Source: Acephala macrosclerotiorum (taxonomy: Eukaryota; Ascomycota; Leotiomycetes; Helotiales; Mollisiaceae). Taken from it: a stretch of DNA of 16,211 nucleotides. The notes under the pieces were generated by a model. It searched no databases. It was not told where the DNA came from and saw only the letters and a program-made list of their open reading frames with translations. Shown piece after piece: positions 1 to 10,218 of this stretch. The stretch is from positions 1-16,211 of the forward strand of contig MU119844.1 in assembly GCA_014904845.1 (NCBI GenBank). The letters run 5' to 3'. Each line of letters begins with the position of its first letter. Position 1 is the stretch's first letter. Position numbers and translations under genes: made by a program.

Positions 1-28
1 ATTTTAATTTGAAATTTAAATCGATTAA

Positions 29-34
<6 letters not shown>

Positions 35-91
<57 letters not shown>
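35..91 (+). repeat. 57-base A homopolymer
   Basis: An uninterrupted run of A lies near the left edge of the window. It could be the tail of a retroposed element, a slippage product or an assembly effect. Nothing recognisable flanks it. Confidence 0.9.
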
Positions 92-94
<3 letters not shown>

Positions 95-199
95 ATAAAA
101 TACGAATTATATTAAATATTATTTAATCGAAAAACGAAATAAAAATATATTAATTAATTTAATTAATTATAAAAAAATTTTATTAAATTTTTTTTTTTT

Positions 200-545
200 T
201 AAATTTTTATTGAAAATTATACAATTGTAAAAATTTTTAATATTTAAATATTTTTTATTAAAACGAATAATAATTTTAATATTTAAAAATTTTATAATTA
301 TTATTTTTATTAATTTACGTAATAATTAATCAATAAAATTATTTAAAATTTAAAATTTAAAAATATTTAATTAAATTTCAATTTATTTATAAATTTTATT
401 CAATTTAAATTAATTAATAAATTATAAATATAAATATAATAAAATTGAAATTTTATTATTTTTTTTAATATTATATATTATAATAATTTTTAATAAATTT
501 ATTAAATTACTATATTTAAATATTTTAATTAAAATAATTTATATT
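200..545 (+). repeat. Repeat block R1, left (+) copy
   Basis: This stretch aligns with the reverse complement of 6515-6965. It shares the order: gaaaattataca-attgt-like segment, a 'taatatttaaa' segment, 'ttattaatttacgtaataat', 'tttaaaatttaaaattta', 'aatttatttata', then 'tttaaatattttaatta'. The right copy holds about 50 extra bases in the middle. A partial direct copy lies at 6105-6245. Many mismatches are transitions, as expected for copies mutated independently by RIP. No coding sense was found, and the element type is unknown. Confidence 0.65.
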
Positions 546-1748
546 ATATAAATAATATATAATTTAATAAAAATTAATAATTAATTAAATATATTATTTA
601 TATTTTGTAATATTATAAAATAAAATCTTTAATAATTTTTTATTATTATTTTTCATTTAATTATTTTAAAATTAAATTTAAAATATTATAAATATTTTAA
701 TAATTTTTTATTATTATTAATAAAATTTAAAATAATATAAACGTTATTATTTATAATTTTAATATAATATTAATAATAAAAAGTATATTTATAATTATTT
801 AAAAAAGTTTATTTTTAATTTTTTATTTTTAATTATTATATTTTTATTATAATTTTTTTTAAAATTAAAAATTAATTTATTAATATATATATTTATAAAA
901 ATAAAATTAATAATAATAAATTATATAAAAATTTAAAATTTATTATATATATATTTATATATTATTTTATTTTAATTTAAATATTAATAATTTATATATA
1001 AAAATAAAATTTATTAAAAAAAATTTAAAATAAAAAATTAATATAAAAAAAAATTTATTTAAATCGTTTTAAAATTAATATTTTTTTTATTTCAATTTAT
1101 TTTTTTATTTTTTAATATTTTTTTTTAATTTTAAATATTTTTTTTAATTTTTTGTAATTTTATATTTTTGTATTTTATTTAATTAATTATTTTTTAAAAA
1201 AAAATTTAAATTTAAATTTATAATATTTTATAATTATTTTTTTGAATTTTTTATTTATATTTATTTTATTGTTTTTTTAATTATTATATAAATTTTTATA
1301 TAATTAATAATTCGAATTATAAAATTATTATTTTATTTTTAAATTTTAATATTATTTTATTATTAATTTTAAATTATATTTTTTGAAAACTTTTTTAATT
1401 ATTTAAATATTTATTATAAATAATTTAAATAATTGTTCTAATTATAATAAATTAAAAATTTAATATATAATAAATTAATATTAAAAAAATAAATTCTTTT
1501 TATAAAAAATTTAATATTATTTTAATTTATATATTTTATTAAAAAAATTTATAAATAATTTTAATTTTAATTATAATTTAATAATAATAATAATAAAAAT
1601 CAAATATTAAAATATAAAAATAAATTTAATATATTATAATAAAAAATTTATATATTAAATAGATTATTATTAAATCGAATTATAATAATTATTTATAAAT
1701 TAAATTTATATCAATAAATTTTAATAACAATAAAATTTTTTTTATAAT
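546..1748. other. AT desert, nothing recognised
   Basis: Almost pure A/T with very few CpG. I see no reading frame, RNA gene or clear repeat copy here apart from short A, T and AAT runs (for example AATAAT units near 1580). It could be the most heavily mutated or oldest repeat material in the window. Confidence 0.5.
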
Positions 1749-1905
1749 TCGAAGTACGCGAGAGTACTTTGCGTAGTTGGCGTAACTAGAGACTATAAAA
1801 GTTATTTAAAGTATTTCGAATCGAACTCAAATTAAATATAAATTTCGTAATTTCAAATCGTAATATTTTACGAATTAAAAATCGCATTAGAAATCTGTTT
1901 AATAT
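1749..1905. other. Less-mutated island 1
   Basis: Bases 1751-1800 are about 42% GC and keep non-CpG cytosines and guanines in words such as gagtact, gtagttgg, aactagag and gacta. The following 100 bases are intermediate (tcaaat, atctg, gcatt). The island stands out from flanks with almost no non-CpG cytosine. It is probably a short single-copy spacer between repeats that RIP did not hit. There is no tRNA-like or 5S rRNA-like fold or box that I can recognise, and no ORF. Confidence 0.6.
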
Positions 1906-2656
1906 AATTTCTTGTATTTATAAAAATCTATTTAAAAATAATAAAATCTCAAATTTTATTAAAAATTCTATATAATATAATTTTGCAAAATATAAAGTAT
2001 AATAAAATATAAATATTTAAAATATTAATTTTTAATTGAAAAATATAAAAACTTTAAATTTTAAATCTCGAAGTCTATTTATTTATTTATTTATTTACTT
2101 ATTTATTTATTACGTTTTTATATTATAATATACGTTATAAAAAATAGAATTAAATTTTTATTTTAAAAAGAAATCGATTATTGCAAATTATAAATTTTAA
2201 ACGTTATAATTGAACGAATAAAAATATATTCGAGTAATATTAAACTTATTAATAAAAGTCGATAAAAGAAAAAAAGTTCGTTAAAAAAAATAAAAAATTT
2301 ATTAAAAGATTAAAAAGTTCGATTAAAAAATTTAATATTAAAAAATAATTATATCGATTCGAAAAAAATTCGATTATAAAATTTAATAACGACGAATAAT
2401 TAAATCGCTTCGAAATTTAATTAATTGCTCGTATTATAATAATTATTACTCGAATTTACAAAAAGAAAATAATATTCGAATGCGATTAATTAGTTTTATA
2501 ATTTTATTAAAAAAAAAATTTGTAATCGATTTTTGAAATTTTAAATTAATTTTTGAAATTCTAATTCGTATATTAATATAATTAACGTAATTAGCGAATC
2601 AATAAAAATAATCGCGTAATTCGAATAATCGAAATTATAAAAAAAAAATTATTATT
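1906..2656. other. CpG-containing AT region, unidentified
   Basis: This stretch has more CpG than its left neighbour (many tcga and acga words) and an A-rich plus strand that translates to Lys/Asn/Arg-rich fragments between stops. It may be a decayed coding segment of a transposon, but I recognise no family motif. It contains an ATTT microsatellite, listed separately. Confidence 0.35.
2075..2111 (+). repeat. (ATTT)n microsatellite
   Basis: About nine tandem ATTT units with one variant unit (actt). A simple repeat with no inferred function. Confidence 0.85.
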
Positions 2657-3490
2657 GAATTTAATAATAATAAATTTAATTTTTTTAAGTATAATTAAAT
2701 TTATTAAAAAATTACTATTGAATTTATTAAATTAATTTAAATTAAAATAATAAATTTTACGTTTAAAAAATTTAAAAAATTTAAAATTATTTAAAGTATT
2801 TAAAATCGTTTAAAATTGTTTAAAACGTTTAAAACGTTTAAAATATTTAAAATCGTTTAAAGTATTTAAAACGTGTAAAGTATTTAATTTAAATTAATTA
2901 AAATATATAAATTTAAAATATTATATGTAAATTATTTTATTAAATTTAAACTTTTAAAAATAATACGATTTAAAATATTTTTAAATTAATAAATAAAAAT
3001 TTCGTAAAATAAAATATATATTAAAATTTTTTAAAATTAAAAATATTAAAATTTAAAATTTAAAATACGATCGTATTAATTCGATTAAATTTAAAATTAT
3101 ATTAACGTATTTTAATAAAAAATATTAAAAATTATATATTTAAATTTTATAATAATATATTTCAATATATATATAATAAATTTTATAATACAAAAAATTA
3201 TATATATTAAATTTTAAATAATTTAATTTTAAATTTATTAAATATTTTATATTTATAAATTTTAAAGTATTTAAAACGTTTAAACGTTTAAAATTCATTT
3301 AAAAAATTTAAAACGTTTAAAAAAAAATTATTATTTGATTAATTTAATTAAACGATTTTAATTTAAATTTAAATTGATTACAATTTAATAAGTTTAATAA
3401 ACGACGTTTTAAATTAAAATTAATTTAATAAAAAATAATATATTAATTCGATTATTATTTAATTTTCGATTAAATTGAAATTTGTTAATA
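2657..3490 (-). repeat. Repeat block R2, inverted copy A
   Basis: The reverse complement of this stretch aligns along its length with 5121-5928. The best part is 2657-2762 against 5824-5928, about 105 bases nearly identical and differing mainly by C/T and G/A changes (for example aattcaatagtaa against aatttaataataa). The match continues through the TTTAAA-rich segment, an 'aatattttttattaaaa' segment and an 'aataatcgaattaatatatt' segment. With copy C it forms an inverted pair about 1.6 kb apart. It carries no frame with recognisable coding sense. Confidence 0.75.
2760..2890 (+). repeat. Degenerate TTTAAAACG minisatellite
   Basis: A run of about 10-base units of the form (c/a)(g/t)tttaaaa is repeated roughly ten times with small variations (tttaaaacg, tttaaaatcg, tttaaagta). 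Shorter or inverted runs of the same word occur at about 3265-3320, 4420-4490, 5225-5310 and 5776-5830, at matching places in the R2 copies. It is an internal part of the R2 repeat rather than a separate satellite. Confidence 0.7.
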
Positions 3491-3741
3491 TATAATATTA
3501 TATAATTTATTTTTTATTAAAATAATAAATTTAAAACTCGAATATATAATAAATTAATTTAAAAATTATGATAATAAAAATTAATATAAAAAATTAATTT
3601 TAATAAAAAATATTTAAAAATATTTTATATTAAAATTATAAATTACATATATTATTATTTTAAAAAAGATTTATTTATTATATTACGTATATATAATAAT
3701 ATTATAATAATAATAAAAAATTTAATTTAATTAAAAAGTAT

Positions 3742-3767
3742 TATTACGAATTATATAATTCGTAATA
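3742..3767. repeat. Perfect 26-bp palindrome, copy 1
   Basis: The sequence equals its own reverse complement over 26 bases, centred on ttatataa with attcgtaat arms. The same 26 bases recur at 6297-6322. Flanks of the two copies match in inverted orientation (about 3670-3800 against 6250-6370) with transition differences. It belongs to the inverted repeat system and was either spared from mutation or is held by symmetric pairing. Confidence 0.85.
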
Positions 3768-4016
3768 TGTAATTAAATTAATATATAAAAAAATAAAGTT
3801 TTTCGTAATATATTATTAATTAAATATATATATTAATATATTTAATTAATTTTATTATAAAAATTATAAAAAATTATATATAAATTATTAATTTTATTTT
3901 TAAATAAATTTAAATTTTTTATTTATTTTAATATATTTTTTATAATTTTTTATATAATATAAATAATAATATTAATTTATATTAATAAATTTTAATTTAA
4001 TTAATAATTTATTTTT

Positions 4017-4500
4017 TTAAACGTTTTAAATATATTAAAATTAAAATATTTAATAAATTTAAAATTAAATTATTTAAAATTTTATATTATAAAATTTTAT
4101 TTTAAAATTCGAATATAAAATTTTTAATATTTTTTATTAAAATATATTAATATAATTTTAAATTTAAATTTTTTTAATATACGTTTTATTTTATAAAATT
4201 TTATTTTAAATTTTAAATATAATTTAAATTATATTATTTTTAAAAATTTAAATTTAATAAAATAATAAACGTATAATATATTTTATATATATAATAAAAT
4301 AAAATAAAATAAAACATTTAATAATTAATTATAATATTAAAAAAATATATATATAATTAAAATTTTTAATATTTTTTATTTAAAAAAATTAAAATTTTAA
4401 ATTTATATATTTTAATTAATTTAAATGTTTTAAACGTTTTAAATTTTTTAAATAAATTTTAAATTTTTTTAAATTTTTTAAACGTTTTAAATATAAAATT
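4017..4500 (+). repeat. Repeat block R2, partial direct copy B
   Basis: It aligns in direct orientation with 5278-5830: both start at a taaacgttttaaa word, share 'aatattttttattaaaa', then a segment at 4177-4290 against 5574-5693 (aatatacgttttatttta through cgtataatatattttat), and end in TTTTAAA/ACG words. It lacks roughly 110 bases present in copy C. At about 4480-4540 a second partial start of the same block seems to begin, so this copy may be locally duplicated or truncated. Confidence 0.7.
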
Positions 4501-4751
4501 TCAAATTTTTTTTTTATATTAAAAAAAAATTTCATTCGTCGATTTATAAACGAATTAATTAACGAATAATTTTTTTTTTAATATTTAACGTATATTTTAT
4601 TTTGTAAATTTTATAAAAACATTTTTACAAAAGATTTTAAAGTTTTTAATTTTAATAATTTTTTTTTATTTTAAATTTCAAATTAATAATTTTTAATTTA
4701 AATATTTTATAAACGTTTAAAATTAATATAATTATTAAAATAATATTTAAA

Positions 4752-4915
4752 ATTTTCGTTTTTTATATTAAATTATTTTTTTTAATATATAATTTCAAAA
4801 AAAAACTTTTTAAAACTTTTTTTAAAAATTATATAATTATTTTAATATTTAAATATTTTAATATTTTAAATATAAATATATTTTTAATAAAATTTTATAT
4901 TAAAAAATATTTTTT
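4752..4915 (+). repeat. Repeat block R3, copy 1
   Basis: Contains 'ttttttaatatataatttcaaa' followed by two aaactttttt words, then 'aaaaattatataattattt', TTTAAATATTTTAATATTTTAAA and an 'aataaaattttatatt' end. The same order is seen in 4919-5115, in 5965-6095 and, inverted, in 6885-7045. In forward copies R3 follows or precedes R2. No coding sense. Confidence 0.65.
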
Positions 4916-4918
4916 AAA

Positions 4919-5115
4919 GTTTTCATTTTATATTTAATTATTATAATCGATTTAATTAATTTAAATTATTTTATTTAATATATAATTTCAAAGAAAAACT
5001 TTGTAAACTTTTTTTTAAAAATTATATAATTTAATTTTTAAATATTTTTATAATTTAAAATTTTAATATTTTAAATAAAAACGTATTTTTAATAAAGTTT
5101 TATATTTAAAAAATA
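4919..5115 (+). repeat. Repeat block R3, copy 2
   Basis: A near-tandem copy directly after copy 1, with extra 'ttattataatcgatttaatt' bases that copies 3 and 4 share. It runs straight into R2 copy C at 5121. Its 'caaagaaaaactttgtaaact' segment is less mutated than the matching part of copy 1. Confidence 0.65.
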
Positions 5116-5120
5116 CATTG

Positions 5121-5928
5121 ACAAATTTCAATTTAATTAAAAATTTATTAATAATCGAATTAATATATTATTTTTTATTAAATTTAATTTCAATTTAAAA
5201 TATTATTTATTGAATTTATTAAATTGCAATTAATTTAAAATCGTTTAATCGAACGTTTTAAGTTTTTCAAACGAATTTTAAACGTTTTAAACATTTTAAA
5301 TATTTTAAATATATTAAAATTGAAATGTTTAACAAATTTAAATCGAATTATTTCAAATTTTATATATACAATTTTTTATATTAAAAAAAATTATTATAAA
5401 AGTTTTAATTAATTCTATTGAACGCGTATTAAAATATATTATTACAAAGTTTAAATATGAATTTTTTTTAATATTTTTTATTAAAATATATTAATATACT
5501 TTTAAATTTAATCGAGTTTTAATAATCGTATTTTAAATTAAATTTTTTAGTATTTTTAATTTTAAAAATTTTCAATATACGTTTTATTTTATAAAATTTT
5601 TATTTATTAATTTAAAAATATTTTAAATCGTATTATTTTTAAAAATTTAAATTTAATAAAATAATTAACGTATAATATATTTTATATATATAATCGAGTA
5701 AAATAAAATATATTAAATATATATATATATAATTAAAAATTTTAATATTTTAAATTTATATATTTTTATTATTTTAAATACTTTAAACGATTTTAAATTT
5801 TTTAAATATTTTAAATATTTTAAACGTAAAATTTATTATTTTAATTTAAATTAATTTAATAAATTTAATAATAATTTTTTAATTGATTTAATTATATTTA
5901 AAAAAATTAAATTTATTATTATTAAATT
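5121..5928 (+). repeat. Repeat block R2, copy C
   Basis: The longest forward R2 copy and the partner of the inverted copy at 2657-3490; a partial direct copy lies at 4017-4500. It starts at an 'acaaatttcaatttaat' segment and ends at 'aaattaaatttattatta'. It retains several cytosines lost in copy A and the reverse, so the two were mutated independently. No family was recognised. Confidence 0.75.
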
Positions 5929-5964
5929 AAAATTTATTAATATATTTTAAAAAAAGAATTTTTA

Positions 5965-6095
5965 AAATTTTTATTTTTTATATTAAATTATTATAATCGA
6001 TTTAATTAATTTAAATTATTTTTTTTAATATATAATTTTAAAAATTATATAATTAAAAAAATATTTAATATTTAAAATAAAAATGCATTTGAAAA
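5965..6095 (+). repeat. Repeat block R3, copy 3
   Basis: Shares 'ttattataatcgatttaatt', 'aatttaaattatttt', 'ttaatatataattt' and 'aaaattatataatta' with R3 copy 2. It is about 60 bases shorter, having lost the aaactttttt part. It is followed at once by the R1 partial copy, giving the forward order R2-R3-R1. Confidence 0.6.
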
Positions 6096-6104
6096 TTTTA
6101 CGAT

Positions 6105-6245
6105 TATTATTTTTATTAAATACAAATATATTTTATTAATTTATATAATAACGAATTAATAAAATCATTTAAAATTTAAAATATAATAATATATAATTAA
6201 ATTTTAATTTATTTACGTATTTTATAAAATTTGAATTAATATTAT
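6105..6245 (+). repeat. Repeat block R1, partial direct copy
   Basis: Aligns with 300-425 in direct orientation: 'attaatttatataataacgaatt' against 'attaatttacgtaataattaat', then a tttaaaatttaaaat segment and 'aattaaattttaatttattta'. The reverse complement of about 6650-6790 gives the same series. With 6515-6965 it forms an inverted pair around a centre of about 270 bases that holds the second palindrome. Confidence 0.6.
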
Positions 6246-6296
6246 AAAAAGTTTTTCTTTATATATTAATATTTGAAATATTAAAATTTAATTATA

Positions 6297-6322
6297 TATT
6301 ACGAATTATATAATTCGTAATA
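6297..6322. repeat. Perfect 26-bp palindrome, copy 2
   Basis: Identical over 26 bases to 3742-3767, with flanks matching that copy in inverted orientation. Both lie inside the inverted repeat cluster. Confidence 0.85.
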
Positions 6323-6514
6323 ATATTTTTTAATTGAATTAAATTTATTATTATTTAAACGTAATAATTAATTAATAATTTATAATTATAATTATATATT
6401 AATTAAAATTTTAATTATTTGTTTAATTTATTATTTATTCGATTTAAAAATTAATATTAATTTTTTTATATATACGTAATATTAATTTTTTTTATAATAA
6501 GCGATTTTATTCAA

Positions 6515-6965
6515 ATTTAATTAAAATATTTAAATAAAATAATTTGATTAATTTATTAAAAATTTGATAATAAAAATAATTATAAAATATTTTGAAATTA
6601 ATATATAATTAATTTAATAAAAAAGATTAAAATTTTACGAGTATAATTAATTTATAATTTTTATTTATTAATTAATTTAAATTATATAAAACTTATAAAT
6701 AAATTAAAATTTAATTAAATATTATTAAATTTTAAATTTTAAACGATTTAATTAATTTATTATTACGTAAATTAATAAAATATAATCGTATTCAATTAAA
6801 ATCGCAATTATAAAACTTTTAAATACGTTTTTATTTTAAATATTAAAATCGATAATCGTTTTTTAATAGAAATTTTAAATTCGTTTTTATTTAAAATATT
6901 AAAATATTTATTTAAATATTAAATATTTTTATAATTGTATAATTTTCAAAAAAAGTTTTAAAGAT
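6515..6965 (-). repeat. Repeat block R1, inverted copy
   Basis: The reverse complement aligns with 200-545 and in part with 6105-6245. The most similar stretch is the 'attaatttacgtaataat' to 'aattaattaataaata' segment. Its right end overlaps the start of the inverted R3 copy, so R3 and R1 are adjacent here as well, confirming that they belong to one larger repeat. Confidence 0.65.
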
Positions 6966-7045
6966 TTTTTTTTCAAAATTATATATTAAATAAAGTAATT
7001 TAAATTGATTGAATTGTTGAAATATAAAAATCTAAATAATATTAA
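6885..7045 (-). repeat. Repeat block R3, inverted copy 4
   Basis: The reverse complement gives 'caatttaaattactttattt', 'aatatataattttgaaaaa', two aaactt-like words, 'gaaaattatacaattataaa' and 'attttaatattttaaataaaaacg', the same order as 4919-5082. It closes the inverted repeat cluster on the right. Confidence 0.65.
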
Positions 7046-7796
7046 ACGAATTATTTATATCGAGATTTCAATTTTTTTATTTATAATTTATTTTGTTTAA
7101 TATATTTTTTCGAAAACAAAATTCTATAGAAATATATATAAAAAAAAAAAATTAAAATAAAAACGAAATTAATTATTACGTGATTAAATACGTATTTTGT
7201 AAATTGATATTAATAATTTTTTTTTTCGAAAAAAACTATTTTTTTTAATCGTATAAAATAAATTTTTTTTTAATTAAAAAACGAATTTAAATACAAATAA
7301 ATAAAAAAACGTTTAATTAAAAAAATATAAATAGTTTATTATTATTACGTAATCTTTTATTATTTGAAATTAAAAATAAAAAATAAAATTTAAATTTAAT
7401 ATTTATAAATTTCGAATTAATTAAAAATTATATATTTAAAATATTAAAAAAATATAAAATATTGAAAATATATTTTAAAAGTAATTTATTTTTTCAATGA
7501 ATTAAAATTGTATTAAATCGATATATACGTAATATTCGATATATTAAGAATTTAATATATTCGTTTCATAAAAATATATTAATAATATAAAAAAAATCGA
7601 AAAATTCAATATATTATTATTTTAAAATAAATCGAAATATTGATTAAAATTGAAATTTAAATAATTATATTAAATTGAAAACGTCGATAATAATTATTAT
7701 ATAGTAAATTAAATGTAATTGTTTTTAATATTATCGTTTTAATAATATATAATTAAAAATCGAAAAGTTTATTATTATTAAAATAATAATATTTTC
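7046..7796. other. AT region, nothing recognised
   Basis: Mixed A/T sequence with scattered CpG and several long A or T runs. No repeat copy, reading frame or RNA gene was recognised. Confidence 0.4.
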
Positions 7797-8330
7797 GATA
7801 ATAAATTCGAAAATAAATTATTAAAATATCGTAAAATCGTTTATTTTTCGAGCGATAAAAAAAATAATAAAATTGTTAATACGATCGATTAAAAGTTCGT
7901 AAATTCGTAGATTCGTAAATAGAACTCGAAATAATCGATTAAAATACTCGTATAATATTAATATATTGTAAAAAAACTATTGGCGATAAATTATTAATAA
8001 TAGTAATTTAAAAGTATATTATAAGTTTATAAACGTTATAAACGTAAAAAAATATAATAATAAAATTGAATCGAATTAATAGAAAAACGATTAAAAATTT
8101 AATATAAAATATTATATAAAAAAAATCGATCGTTTGAAAATTCGAATAATAGTAATATATTAAAAATAAATAATATAGAAAAGTAATAAAGTACAAAACA
8201 AAAAAATCTAATCGTAAATCAGTTCGTTTTAATCAGTAGACTAGATTCATTCGAAGTAATTCGTAATTCGTAAATCAATCAATCAATCAATTAAAATAGA
8301 AATAGAAAAAGTTGTTAATTATTCTATAGT
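7797..8330 (+). pseudogene. Unidentified decayed coding segment (candidate)
   Basis: From 7797 the third forward frame reads as Lys/Arg/Asn-rich protein broken only by TAA, TAG and TGA codons that could be mutated Gln, Arg or Trp. Examples are KYRKIVYFSSDKKN from about 7833 and VYKRYKRKKI from about 8031. CpG content is higher than on either side and mutation fades toward 8330, where non-CpG C and G return. The open frame on the opposite strand at 8008-8196 is its antisense shadow. I recognise no family. It could be the basic tail of a transposase or retroelement protein, or chance in A-rich DNA. Confidence 0.3.
8273..8290 (+). repeat. (AATC)n microsatellite
   Basis: Four tandem AATC units plus a partial fifth. 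Their intact CpA dinucleotides are one sign that RIP weakens here. Confidence 0.8.
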
Positions 8331-8430
8331 AAGCGAAAACTTCTTATGTACTAGAAAACACGTGACCAGTACTACTCTCGAAACTAGCTATTTACAAAGA
8401 TTTTTAAAGAGAGAGTATATAGTTCTACTA
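8330..8430. other. Less-mutated island 2
   Basis: Bases 8341-8400 are about 35% GC with many non-CpG cytosines (ttctta, actactctcg, aactagcta). They include the palindrome CACGTG at 8359-8364, which reads GTCACGTG on the minus strand. A short gagagag stretch follows, and the sequence falls back to pure AT at about 8440. It is probably a single-copy junction between two mutated repeats. No coding or RNA gene was seen. Confidence 0.6.
8359..8366 (-). promoter_or_regulatory. GTCACGTG E-box-like site in island 2
   Basis: The minus strand reads GTCACGTG, a consensus for basic helix-loop-helix factors of the Cbf1 type. In budding yeasts this is also the CDEI centromere element (RTCACRTG). A second exact copy lies in island 3. 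Function is not shown; eight bases could occur by chance, but two such sites in a window this AT-rich are notable. Confidence 0.3.
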
Positions 8431-8645
8431 TAATAATTAATTTGATTTATATAAAAAATTTTATACAAATTTCATTAAATTATTAAAAGTAATATATATT
8501 AAAAACTTTAAAAAAAAAAAAAAAAATTTGTAAAATTTAAAATCGATTATTTTAAATAATAAAAATTGAAAATTATTTTAATAAATAATTAATATTTTTT
8601 ATATAAATATTTTTATATAAAATTTATTAAATTTTAAAATAATAA
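8431..8645. other. AT desert, nothing recognised
   Basis: A/T runs, including a stretch of 16 or so A near 8510. No supported feature. Confidence 0.4.
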
Positions 8646-8935
8646 TTTATTTCGTTTATTAAAAAAAACAATTAATATTTTTTTTTAATAAAATATTCAA
8701 ATTATTATAAAATCGATAAAATATTATTGTAATTAATAAATTCAATAAATTATTATAAATTCGAATTTAATAAAAAAAAAATTTTTAAAATTTATTTCGT
8801 TTATTAAAAAAAACAATTAATATTTTTTTTTAATAAAATATTCAAATTATTATAAAATCGATAAAATATTATTGTAATTAATAAATTCAATAAATTATTA
8901 TAAATTCGAATTTAATAAAAAAAAAATTTTTAAAA
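8646..8935 (+). repeat. Exact 145-bp tandem duplication
   Basis: Bases 8646-8790 and 8791-8935 are identical at every position, including homopolymer lengths (8 A, 9 T, 10 A). Identity runs to 148 bases if shared edges are counted. Neighbouring repeats differ by scattered transitions, so this duplication must postdate mutation, be protected from it, or be an assembly duplication. The unit has no coding potential. Confidence 0.95.
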
Positions 8936-10011
8936 TAAATAAATTATATAAATTATTTTTTCGAGAAATTTAATTAAAAATTTTTATATTATTCGAATAA
9001 TTAAACGAATTTATTTGCGAATTATTATAAAATATTATAATTTAATATAATTTTTTAATAAATTTATAAATATTTTTTATTTGTAAATATATTTGTAAAA
9101 TTTAATTGTAAAAACGATTGAAAAAATAATCAATTTATTCGATTGTATAATTATAAATTTATAATTGTTATAAATCGAATTTTGTAAAAAACTCAAAAAA
9201 ATTTATAATTTATTATTAAAAAAACGAAAATTTTTAATAGTTTTCTATGTAATTTCGAATATCGTATTATATTCGAAAAATTGTTTTAATTGAATTCGAA
9301 TCGTTATAAAGTACTTAAAAATTTATTGATTGAAAAAAGTTTAATATATCGTATTAAAATCGAAAGTTTTTAATAATTTTTTTAATAATTTTTTTTTTTT
9401 TTTTTTCGAGAAATTTAATCGTAAAATCAATCGATCGAAAAAAAATAATTTTTAAAAAAATAATTTAAAATAATAAAATATTAAAAAAAAATTATAAACT
9501 TTTTTTTTTGTTAAAATTTCAATAAAAAACAATAATTTTAAAGTTTTAATTTTTTGTATTTATTTGAGAATTAAAAATTTTTTTTTTAATCTTTTTATTG
9601 AATTTTTTAAATAATTATAATATTTGTTTTTTTTTTTTTTAAATATATATATATAAAAATTTGATTATATTACAATTTTTTAATTTAATAAAATATATTT
9701 TATTATTATAAAAACAATTTTATAGTAATTTTTTTATATTTTTATATAATTATTAAAATGTATTTTTTATTTAATTTATAAAATTAATTTCAAAATAATA
9801 CTACAAATTGTAATTTCGATTTTTGAATTTTTAATAAAAATCTAATTATTGTAATATATATAAATTTAATTTGAAATCAATAAAAAATCGAGATTATAAT
9901 TTATTGAAATAAAAAAAATTGTTTTTTCGAAAAAAAAACTTAAAAAGTTTAAAGAAATTTATTGTATTTAAAAAGAAAATTTTTTGAAATTTCGTAGAAT
10001 ATTCGAGAGAA
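8936..10011. other. AT region with weak repeats
   Basis: No gene recognised. Bases 9295-9340 (gaatcgttataaagtactta and following) resemble 10216-10250 (gaatcgttataaagtattta), a short direct repeat about 920 bases apart. It is rich in long T and A runs, for example at about 9376-9405. Confidence 0.45.
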
Positions 10012-10128
10012 TTGAAAAAGTTTTCGAGTTTCGTAAAGTATTTAAAAAAATTGAAAAGATTTTCGAGTTTCGTAAAATGTTTAAAAAAATTGAAAAAATT
10101 TTCGAGTTTCGCGAAATGTTTAAAGAAT
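10012..10128 (+). repeat. 39-bp tandem repeat, three units
   Basis: Three units with a period of exactly 39 bases, each built as ttgaaaaa-, ttttcgagtttcg, then aaa(g/t)(t/g)tttaaa. The core tttcgag starts at 10022, 10061 and 10100. A looser related core lies at 10254, 154 bases beyond the third, and degenerate traces lie at about 9966-10011. Because 39 is a multiple of three, the array keeps an open frame of 68 codons (10012-10218) with a repeating 13-residue pattern (KKFSSFVKYLKKL and variants). I regard that frame as a by-product of the repeat, not a gene. Confidence 0.85.
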
Positions 10129-10218
10129 TTTAAAATATCGAAAAAAGTTCATTATATTGAAATTGAGAGTTTTAAAAAAATTTTTAATAAATTTTTTTTT
10201 TTTTTGAAAATTTTTTGA

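Noticed and set aside
2075..2111. CRISPR-like or telomeric repeat
   Set aside because: It is a simple tetranucleotide microsatellite with no spacers and no telomere motif.
8008..8196. 62-codon open frame on the minus strand
   Set aside because: Its product is almost only Ile, Phe, Tyr and Leu, with no motif or ribosome-related context. It is antisense to an A-rich plus strand frame, where lack of stops is a result of composition.
10012..10218. 68-codon open frame with 13-residue repeats as a gene
   Set aside because: The open frame follows from a 39-base tandem repeat whose period is a multiple of three. No homologue or expression signal is seen.
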